A stretch of DNA of 64,000 nt, taken from Siphonodentalium dalli (Eukaryota; Mollusca; Scaphopoda; Gadilida; Siphonodentaliidae). Location: the NCBI GenBank assembly GCA_032622095.1, contig CP136068.1, forward strand, positions 158,359,465 through 158,423,464, given 5' to 3'. Position 1 is the first letter of the stretch; every line of letters starts with the position of its first letter. Shown in pieces: positions 55,500 through 64,000 of this stretch. A program made the position numbers and the translations under genes. Under the pieces are notes generated by a model, which had not been told where the DNA came from, did not search any database, and saw only the letters and a list, made by a program, of their open reading frames with translations.

Positions 55500-55640
55500 T
55501 TCGCCTTGATGTGACAAAGTATTATCCACCACACGAGATCGTCGAGTGGAACTATACTGCGCTGCGGATTATTTTAGCAGTGATGAGGTGTACACGCAAC
55601 ATCTGTCGCGGTTCTATAGAATTATATAACCATTAATACG
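55500..55640. repeat. Dispersed repeat shared with 61895-62035
   Basis: GGAACTATACTGCGCTGCGG and GATTATTTTAGCAGTGAT with ATAACCATTAATA are present in both, same orientation. About 130 bp. Confidence 0.7.
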
Positions 55641-56079
55641 CACGCATATCAGTACGGATGTACTAAATGGCAGTACCAAACAGATTATATAGACAAGAAA
55701 ACCATAGTCAGAAATAGTAACGCCCTCATGATCATATTATTAGCCATATATACAATATAACAACTTTAATGTGGTGATTATGAAAAATCTGTATATAGGT
55801 AACGCCTATCTAGTTGATTATATATGATATTTTTGTCTAATCTCATTTGAAATAGTGGTCTGAGTAGCGCAGAATAATAATCGGTCAAAAATTTGCGATC
55901 TTCGTAACATGGTTCAAGTACGCAAACACCGAGCACGTATCTAATCACATTTAGTATCCAGTTACGCAAATACCGAGTATGTTTTAATCACAGTAGTCCA
56001 CTTCCTACGACAGGGTCAGATATACTTGCCAATATACACCCTAGGAGGCCTCAGATAATGCACTCCTGATATGACCTCC

Positions 56080-56540
56080 CATAAGGATTAATTAAAATAC
56101 ATGTCTGGTTGGTTCCATGAGGGTAAATTAAAATATGGTCACACCCAGAGAGGGTTAATTGAAATATGGTCCGATGAGGGTAAATTAAATATGGTCACAT
56201 CACGGTTAAATAAAATATGGTCCCATGAGGGTTAATTAAGATATGGTCAAATGAGGGTTAATTCAAATTGTACCTTGATTGTTAATTAAAATATGGTCTC
56301 ATGAGGGTTAATAAAAATATGGACCCATAGGGGTGGGGTAATTGAAATATCGTCCCATTAAAAGGCCAATTAAAATATGGTAACCTGACTTAATTAAAGA
56401 AAAAATATATGGTCCCATTATGAGGGTTAATTAAAATTAAAATATGGTGCCATCAGTGTTGATTAAACTACGGTTCCACTGGGGTGAAATACAATATAGT
56501 CCCATGAGGATCAATTAAAACATGGTCACAGGAAGGGGGG
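56080..56540. repeat. 27-bp minisatellite
   Basis: About 15 degenerate units of GAGGGTTAATTAAAATATGG plus TCCCAT. Confidence 0.85.
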
Positions 56541-57139
56541 TAATTTCTGAACATTCTTCAATTCATATAGCATTCTGATATATCCTCGGTACACATAAAT
56601 AAAAATTAGACCGCATTGTATATTAAACAACTAATGTGAAGGGTTAGTGTTGGAACTTTTCTTAATAACATCTCTATTCATAGCTCCGATATATTCCGCA
56701 TACAAAGAAATGAAAAGTCAATATTTACAAACAGCACGAATGAGTAATGTGGGAATTGGTTAATAATTACCACCCCAATTCATTCAGAATATAACATTCC
56801 GATATTTGTCGCGTATAACTAAATGAAAAAGTTCACTAATCGATATCAAATAACATGTTAAACGCCGATATAAACAAACATCTCGTAGGATTCATGTTCG
56901 AATTAAATTTCTTATACAATCGTCAAATCCCCGTGCAGTATAATAGTAGATAGCATTCCGATTTATGTCACGTGAAAATAAACGAAAGATGTTTAAATAA
57001 CAATGGAACAACGCAGGTTAAAGAACAATAGAAACACATAACGAGCAGCTTGCTAATGGTTAACGTGCGAATTCCCGTTAGAATTAATCGGCTCGCACTT
57101 CTTGGCATGCGAATAACAAACCATGGGTCAATCAAGCAT

Positions 57140-57320
57140 GTCTCGAGAGACGCCCGCTGCATGAAATAATAATGTAAACGACAATAAACGAAATTGAAAT
57201 TCCCAACTACACCTTTTACCGGACTCGGCCTCGGGGTCGCACCACAACTTTGAATGTGTCCCAAAAATTCCCATTTCTATAAATAAAACCTCCTTGCGCC
57301 CATTGAATACCAAGAAACAG
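57140..57320 (-). repeat. Inverted fragment of the Polinton B acidic-gene 3' flank
   Basis: ACTCGGCCTCGGGGTCGCAC, TTTACCGG and AATTGAAATTCCCAACTACA are the inverse of 42860-42925 (GAGGCCGAGTCCGGTAAAAG, TAGTTGGGAATTTCAATT). The GGGCGC..TTTTATTTATA stretch also matches 42805-42840. It is a relic of another copy. Confidence 0.65.
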
Positions 57321-57351
57321 TAGCTGAGTATACACCCGGAGGGCGGGGAAA

Positions 57352-57441
57352 ATGCATGGCTTGGAGTTGACTATGCCAAAATATTGGTCCGAGAGGAGGA
57401 ATAGTGGACTATTTTGGCATAGTCAACGACAGGACATGCAT
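57352..57441. repeat. 90-bp hairpin
   Basis: ATGCATGGCTTGGAGTTGAC / GACTATGCCAAAATA pairs with TATTTTGGCATAGTC / CAACGACAGGACATGCAT. It adjoins the repeat at 57460. Confidence 0.75.
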
Positions 57442-57459
57442 TATTTATTATATTTTATT

Positions 57460-57999
57460 ACATGATCCTACCCTTATTCCATTCAATAAACTCATTCTAT
57501 AAATTGTGATATTAAACGTTCGTTTAATAACAGGAAATAGTCCCAGGTGACCTTTGACTTCCGGTTTGTCGACCTGTTAACATTCCGTACGCTACGTCTC
57601 AAAATACTATGGCTTCCAATATTTTTCCAACAAACTATTACGAATGAAGAGTTTGAAAAGTTATGTCATTAAATATACGCCATTAAATGCGCTAAAAAGT
57701 CTGTATTTATCTGGGACTATTTCGTTACGCGGGAAAATGACGAATAGTTACGTGAAACGTCATCGCATGCCTTATAGAAGCCGACGTTAATTTCGAGTCA
57801 CATTTGTTGATTTAAGTATGTTTTGTCGGTGTTTTGGGTCATGTAATAAATAGAATCTACAACTCGTCCCCAGTTTATAGCGGAAATTACAAAACTCGTC
57901 CAGTAAATTAGGTCTGGACCTCGCCAAAGGCTCGGTCCAGACCTAATTTACTGGACTCGTTTTGTAAATTCCGCTATAAACTGGGGACTCGTTGTAGAT
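57460..57999 (-). mobile_element. Foldback-ended repeat element, copy 2
   Basis: Inverse of 24897-25410. Its end hairpin (57857-57999) has arms TTTATAGCGGAAATTACAAA / GTCCAGTAAATTAGGTCTGG around GGCTC, about 65 bp each. Confidence 0.8.
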
Positions 58000-60210
58000 C
58001 CTCTATATATCGAACATTCGTGTCAATTATCACACAATTTCTGTATGTGATTTTGTCACATTTTTATTTATCGTTGAATTTTGGAAATTGGTCTCAGAAT
58101 TTACAATTTACGTCATCTTTTGACGATGATAGGAGAGCATAATAATGTTATTAGTTACAACTAACATAATATCTTCGTGATTCATGTCTTTATTTCTATA
58201 AATACCCGTCGTTACTCATTAGCAAGACATTTTGACGAAACTTCAGAAGTTAAAAATGTAAATCTTCGATGAAAACGGAGAAGGACGTTCTATATAATGT
58301 TCACTGGCATTACAAAAAGAGGACTGTCCGCCGCTTGACAACTAAACGGACAAATTATTAAATACACTGGATAGCTGTGATCGGATGTTTGTTAAGATAA
58401 TTAAAATTTCACCAATAAGTCTTATGATATACAGATGTTACAACAACTCTGTCTGTGAACGGAAGTGAACGCTGGTTTCCGGTAATCAGCCATACATAAA
58501 AGTCACTCACCTCAGACTGACTACGGTACGTATATGTTCGTATTTTCCTCCAATTGTGTAATACTCCCAGCCCGGGTGCCAAATCTGCCTCGATGAGAGG
58601 TGTGTTCCGCTACATGTTCGGACTAATTATGTTTCAGTGTCGTGTCTACTTCTCTCGTAAATCAAGGTTAAACCTCATATTTTCGTGCTAAAAACACGTC
58701 ATGTTTGCGATCAAAAGCACATTTTTCAAACTATACGATGTCGCTTAACGTTTGGCCCCTGTTTCCCGTGTTTTCTCGATACACGAGCCCGATTTCAAAG
58801 CGTGGTGCTCCAACAGAATTGAACTCCCGGTCAAATCTAACAAACTAGCATTGAACGCTCGGTATTTTTTTATTATTTGTATTGAACGCCTGGAAAACGC
58901 TCGACTACACCCTGTAAAATGCCTTTTACGGCAGGTTAGCATCATATTGCATGTTTCTAATTTGATTTTCACATGCCACAAATGTACATTTTTACATTTC
59001 CACAGCCAATATTGCTACTTGTGCTAACAAATGTTTATTAAAATGGTCAAATGTCACAGTCAAGATATGAGATGCATCAGATCATCCTACAAATAGTCCT
59101 TGAATGTCCAATGTTTGAGATTTTCCCTTGTTTATTATCTTAACTAGCACTTTAACTATCATGAGTAACCATGTAAACCCCACACTCTTTTGTCAATGGT
59201 AGTCTATTATATTTTGAAACTATAGATTAACTATAGTTACCAATGTGCTAGAATTTATCCAAAATACGACAAATTGTATCTTGTTTTAGTGGAAATAAGT
59301 CACATGATAGCATGTTCTAGAAAATAACACAATATAACACAGTATAAACTGCATACATTATACATATGATAACAAGCCTTGAACGCCCGGTCTTTTTTAT
59401 TATTTGTATTGAACGGCTGGTGAACTTTCGACTACACCCTGTAACATGCCATATACACTTAATTATTTATGTATATTGGAGTGAAAACTGTAGTGACACC
59501 GATCGCTTGTATTAAAATAGATTATAGACCACCAATAACAAACACATGTGGGCATAATTTAACTTATATTACGCTCGTAATCTACAATCTTTGTTTCCAC
59601 AAATAATTTTTTTATTTTTACCTCCAGCTGGTGCCAACAATGTGCTAAAATAGGGTTTTATATGGAGTGGCATGGTGAACACACAAATAGATATAATGAA
59701 CATGGATGTGCTTGTACCCCCACCCCAATTTATCAAATGCTACTAATAGTTGGAAATTTTAACCCTCCAATTTAACAGCACGCAGTTGGAAAATTCAGAC
59801 TTTAAACAAGTAGAATCTTGATCTTTCCGACTGGATTTTTAGTCTAAATTTGCATTTTTTATTTAGCCAAGAAATATTACAACTTAGTGGTGACAATCAA
59901 ATTCTAAACGGTAGACGGGTGTTGTGTTGAGTATAGTCGAGCAATTGGATCCCAAAGAGTACAAATTCATACACCAAAATAGGATATTCCCTATATTTCA
60001 CGGGGAGGGTCATGCCAGGGGCACCGGATGCGGTGGGAACATGTGACCTCGGTCCGGGGAGGGCGAGAGGTGCCACGGATTGTCGTTTTGTCACCATATT
60101 GCATGCGATCTATGCAAAATTGAAGGAATTTGCAGGGAGCTGTTAAGTTTTATACTTATATATTAAACTGGCGTGTGTGTATTCCATTGGTTATAGTCCA
60201 TAACAATCAT
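58000..60210. other. No gene recognised; one duplicated segment
   Basis: TTATTATTTGTATTGAACG.CTGG with CGACTACACCCTGTAA occurs at about 58867 and 59396 (75-80 bp, same orientation). An ORF at 58752-59027 overlaps the first copy and shows no domain. Confidence 0.4.
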
Positions 60211-60215
60211 ATAAA

Positions 60216-60557
60216 GTGCCCTTTTATGTAGACCTTCCCCTTGCTTTCCGATGCTTCTGGTGGACCCCATTTCGACGTGTCTCTGAATCTATATATGCAC
60301 CCCATTTCTATATTTTAGATGGACGAATCCTTAGATATTCTTGGGTCGGATGCCCCCAAACACCGAAGTTCTGGTGTCGGGAGCTCGACTGTGCATTCAC
60401 CACCAAACACAAAACGAACTTGAGCAGACATTTAAAGATACACGAACGTGCCAGTGTGGATCAACGTGAAGATGGTGTGGTAACACCAGTTACACGTCAC
60501 CTGCCCAGCCATGTATATGTGTGGCGATCTGGTCACAAACATCACTCGGTTGAGTAG
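60216..60557 (+). CDS. Single C2H2 zinc-finger ORF / exon
   Basis: 113-codon frame with one classical C2H2 finger: the Cys pair in WCRELDC, then 12 residues, then HLKIH (60375-60443; CX4CX12HX3H). TATTTTAG at about 60315 could be an acceptor, so the true exon may start there. No second finger or TGEKP linker is seen. It could be a host regulator exon or a transposase N-terminal finger. Confidence 0.5.
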   Translation: MPFYVDLPLAFRCFWWTPFRRVSESIYAPHFYILDGRILRYSWVGCPQTPKFWCRELDCAFTTKHKTNLSRHLKIHERASVDQREDGVVTPVTRHLPSHVYVWRSGHKHHSVE

Positions 60558-60559
60558 GG

Positions 60560-61418
60560 ATTCTGCACTTCCTTGAACAGATGTGTTATCGTTTTGTAAT
60601 CGGTTGGTAATCCTCACGGAATTCGTATTTCGATCTGGCACAATCTCCATGTCTTTTCTTTCAATCGTTTCGGATGTTACACCATACTGCCGAAATACCG
60701 ATTTGTGGAGTTCGGATTTTTATGGCTAATTTGTATTGCCAATTCTTCTCCTGCGTGGCTTCTTAAAGATTGTTTGACAAATTTTGTTGCCAATTTGATG
60801 GCACGTCGTGCACTCATATGTCTGCATATCAGCCGGATCCATATCTGGAATATATAGAGTAAATAATGAGTAAAGGATTGCTGTGTTCAGGGTTTGTATA
60901 CATCTATATGTAGCCATAAGAAGTGATATTCTGGCGGGTAAACAGAAATGGGACAACGGTGACATTATAAATAAGAAGTATTCAATTATCAATAGAATGA
61001 CATATCGCACGACTTAATACCTCATAAACTCCCCGAGTTAAAATTTACCAGGTCAGATATTCAATTTTGGCGGCCGTCTTGGATTCATTGGCCTCGAAAC
61101 ATGTGAACATTGATTACCTACATAAATCCGTATGCTCGTGGAATGTTATAGATAACTGACCTGGTCTATGTTTTCGTGGAAAATCATGGAAACACTGATA
61201 TTGTTTATAGTTTAATACGTTATGAATGCGTAAGTAACTGTTCTCTTTTCAGATGTATCTTCAAAATAAATAAAAAATCATATCACCGGTGTCACTTTAA
61301 GAAAAATATCGATTCAGCTGCCCGTGTAACGCTATCGATGCAGACACGTATTATATACAGTTCGAATGAAACTGAGTTTGAAAAGATACATATAGTTTTA
61401 GTATTGATTTTTGAGAGA
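60560..61418. other. No gene recognised
   Basis: Minus frame 60726-61010 contains DMQTYECTTCHQIGNKI, with one CX2C only. Not enough for a call. Confidence 0.3.
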
Positions 61419-61419
61419 A

Positions 61420-61552
61420 ATATTTCCCCTCCCCAATAAGGATTTTATTTCCCCCTCCCCAATAAGGATTTTATTTCCCCCTCCCCAATAAGGATTTTAT
61501 TTCCCCCTCCCCAATAAGGATTTTATTTCCCCCTCCCCAATAAGGATTTTAT
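61420..61552. repeat. 26-bp minisatellite, five units
   Basis: GATTTTATTTCCCCCTCCCC plus AATAAG, almost identical units, so recent. Confidence 0.95.
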
Positions 61553-61894
61553 CGCCAATAATCACAGTACTGTTGTTTGTTGAAAATCGCTATAAAATGA
61601 AAAGTGGCAAACAAGCAGAAAAATGGTGAAATACACCCGTCTATCCGCACAGGGGGAGGGTGGCCATATGGTAACTCACGGTCTAATATAGTTTCAGATT
61701 GGAGGTGACTTCAGATGGCAATCCGATTTCGCGAAATGAGTCTGTTACTATAAATAGAAAAAGAATAATAGGCCAGTATGAATGCTACTATGGTACTATC
61801 GTAAAATACTATAGCAATGTGCAGCCAATAAGAACGCGAGAAAGTCACGTGATATATAATATTATATTTGTTATTAAATGGTTAATTCCAAATC

Positions 61895-62320
61895 GTCGAA
61901 TGGAACTATATATACTGCGCTGTGGATTATTTTAGCAGTGATTAGGTGAACACACCACATCTGTTGCGGTGTTAGAATAACATAACCATTAATATGCACG
62001 ACATATCGGCACGAAATGACAGGACGAAACAGATAATATTATATGTTATTAAATGGTTATTTCCAAATTGGCCAATACGACAAACAAAGATCTGGATCAT
62101 AAGTCGGTCAATGTGGAAACAATAAATTAATTTATAAAGTATTTTAAGTATTTATTATGTATTTTATTAATTGGCAATGGTAAATTATGTTGTTCCACCG
62201 TAAAAAAAAAAATTAACATATAAATATATCTTTGCGTGTTTTATTAAATTAACAATTATTCAAAATTTCCAGTTCTTGTGTTTTTTGTGAAGAACTTGAA
62301 GCGATGTCACAGTAAGCCTA
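61895..62320. other. Dispersed repeat and unannotated AT-rich DNA
   Basis: 61895-62035 is the partner of 55500-55640. GTTATTAAATGGTTA..TTCCAAAT recurs at 61871 and 62048. Confidence 0.5.
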
Positions 62321-62518
62321 ATGTCTCTTTCTTCTGGAAATGATCATTCTTCCATGTATAGTTGTCGCGTTTCTGGGTGTTGTCGAAAAATGGTTCGAAA
62401 AACTGGTAAACTGGAAAATTATTTTGGTCGAGGAGTCCCAAAAATTACCAAAGGTAACATACACTGCCTGAAACAAATCCGACATCACCTGGATCAACAA
62501 GGACATTCTAAAATGTAG
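62321..62518 (+). CDS. Hypothetical small Cys/His ORF
   Basis: 65 codons: YSCRVSGCCRKMVRKTGK, then HCLKQIRHHLDQQGH. Cys and His are spaced irregularly, so a zinc finger is possible but not standard. No neighbour helps. Confidence 0.25.
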   Translation: MSLSSGNDHSSMYSCRVSGCCRKMVRKTGKLENYFGRGVPKITKGNIHCLKQIRHHLDQQGHSKM

Positions 62519-62589
62519 AAAATCACTTATGGGTGACTGTCTAAATGAAAATAATTATGAAATTTCTTGAATCAATTAAATGTTCTCAA

Positions 62590-63020
62590 TCTGATCAGAC
62601 TCTCCTGAATTACTATTTATTTGGCTTCGGGGGTAAACATTATTTGCTCCGAGTCGAGGAACCCTCCCATCAAAGCTCAAAGTGATCAGATATCGATTTG
62701 TGTTATTTCTAGAAGTGTGCAAAAATATGTGGCCCTGAAACACGTGGTCAAACGGACGGTCTGGCGAATGAAGAAGGATAATTCAAAAATCAAGTGGTAA
62801 TAATAACTTTATTTTAGGGTTATCTATCTTCATCTGCAAGACCGTCCGTGTTTCTGGGCCACATATTATTGCACATTCCGAGAAATAGCAAACATAAAAA
62901 AATCGATATCTGATCACTCTGAGCTTTGATGGGTGGGTTCCTCGACTCGAATAAAATATTGTTTACACCCGAAGCCTAAGAATTATTAATTTAGGAGCGT
63001 CTGATCCGACTAAGTACCTT
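62590..63020. mobile_element. Foldback MITE with arms of about 190 bp
   Basis: Left arm: CTTCGGGGGTAAACA, GAGGAACCCTCCCATCAAAG, TGATCAGATATCGAT, GTGGCCCTGAAACACG. Right arm carries the inverses (CGTGTTTCTGGGCCAC, ATCGATATCTGATCA, CTTTGATGGGTGGGTTCCTC, TGTTTACACCCGAAG). Centre near 62805. No ORF. Confidence 0.85.
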
Positions 63021-63164
63021 TAATAACGGGCTGATGGTTGTCAAATAGTTATGTAACATTATTCGCTTGTACCAAATTTCAAAAAAGACATCCATACAGG
63101 TTTAGAGAAAATCTGTTTTGAAATATCAGGAAATTTTGACAAAACGTGCACCTGGCCCATGGCT

Positions 63165-64000
63165 AAGTGGTCCTGCTAATTTGCTATGTAAGTGGCTCCT
63201 GCTAATTTGCCTAAATGCAAGCGGGTCCAGCTATTTTGCTATAATGTTTGTGGGTCCTGCCAATTTGTTATTATGTTGGTGTGTCCTGCTAATTTGCTAT
63301 GTTAGTGGGTCCTGATAATTTGCCAATATAGGGGGTCCTGCTAATTTGCTATAATGTTGGTGTGTCCTGCTACTTTGCTATAATGTTAGTGGATCCTGCT
63401 AACTTGCTATTATGTTAGTAAGTCCTACTAATTTGATATAATGTTAGTGGGTCCTGCTAATTTGTTATTATGTTCGTGTGCCCTGCTAACTTGTTATTAT
63501 GTTAGTGGGTACTGCTAATTTGTTATTATGTTGGTTGGTCCTGGTAATTTGTTATACTGTTAGTGGATCCTGCTAACTTGCTATTATGTTAGTAAGTCCT
63601 ACTAATTTGATATAATGTTAGTGGGTCCTGCTAATTTGTTATTATGTTCGTGTGTCCTGCTAATTTGTTATGATGTTGGTGTGTCCTGGTAATTTGTTAT
63701 AATATTAATGGGTGCTGCTAATTTGTTATGATGTTGGTGTGTCCTGGTAATTTGTTATAATATTAATGGGTGCTGCTAATTTGTTATTATGTTGGTTGGT
63801 GCTGCTAATTTGTTATCACGGTGGTGGGTCCAGCTAATTTTCTATAATGGTAGTGGATCCTGTTAAATTTGTTATAATGTTAGTGGGTCCTGCTAATTTG
63901 TTATAATGGTGGCGGGTCCGGCTAATTTGTTATAATGTTCGTTGGTCCTGCTAATTTGTTATAATGTTAGTGGGTCCTGCTAATTTGTTATGATATTAAT
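63165..64000. repeat. 29-bp minisatellite, runs off window end
   Basis: About 28 units of GTGGGTCCTGCTAATTTGTT plus ATAATGTTA, with point changes. Higher-order pairs occur (63380-63440 equals 63560-63620). Confidence 0.95.

Noticed and set aside
58752-59027. 91-codon plus ORF as host exon
   Set aside because: Half of it is a repeat also found at 59375-59455, and no splice-site or domain support exists.

Overview
The window is eukaryotic, AT-rich and crowded with repeats. Interrupted coding blocks are joined by GT/AG splice signals, and there are LINE, Ty3/Gypsy, MITE and Polinton/Maverick elements and many minisatellites. The composition and the host exons suggest a marine invertebrate, probably a mollusc and perhaps a bivalve. 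That assignment is inference; no species can be named.

Host gene (about 1.0-23.4 kb, minus strand). A first exon with a signal peptide and coiled coil (23115-23263) lies far upstream of four further exons at 7816-7940, 4999-5281, 2602-2852 and about 1025-1317. The last three junctions agree in phase. At least one exon between the first and second blocks was not found. The gene runs off the left edge of the window. Its introns hold a decayed LINE-like RT, a GATATC-palindrome array, two kinds of foldback MITE, many tandem repeats, a Ty3/Gypsy element with clean LTRs and target-site duplication (12407-15461), and a decayed Polinton.

Polinton A (about 17.7-23.0 kb, plus strand) is a heavily mutated remnant. 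Its order is PolB N-terminus, packaging ATPase, a small helical ORF, an unknown ORF, a pX-like basic/hydrophobic protein, an unknown conserved ORF, then a DDE integrase with chromodomain.

Polinton B (26289-44026, about 17.7 kb) is bounded by terminal inverted repeats of about 340-360 bp. Reading leftward on the minus strand it has PolB (internally deleted), packaging ATPase, helical ORF, pX-like protein, integrase chromodomain, penton-like minor capsid protein, a basic pVI-like protein and a double-jelly-roll major capsid protein. These are followed by two tandem NADAR-domain genes next to the left TIR, the most unusual cargo in the window. The gene order matches Polinton A where they overlap. 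Its right half carries plus-strand ORFs of unknown function: a CX2CX9HXC protein, a zinc-knuckle protein, an acidic protein, and an acidic tail with a SUMO-interaction-like motif. It also holds a 4.5 kb inverted-repeat element and minisatellites. Most Polinton B genes have one to a few in-frame stops or frameshifts, so it is a fairly young but inactive copy.

Right third (44-64 kb). A second copy of the large inverted-repeat family is interrupted by a 5'-truncated LINE with an open 522-codon frame and a 7-bp target-site duplication. A 72-bp minisatellite is open in several frames. Further MITEs, a palindrome family of about 70 bp seen nine times in the window, a single C2H2 zinc-finger block, and 26-, 27- and 29-bp minisatellites follow, the last running off the right end. 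No rRNA or tRNA gene was recognised.
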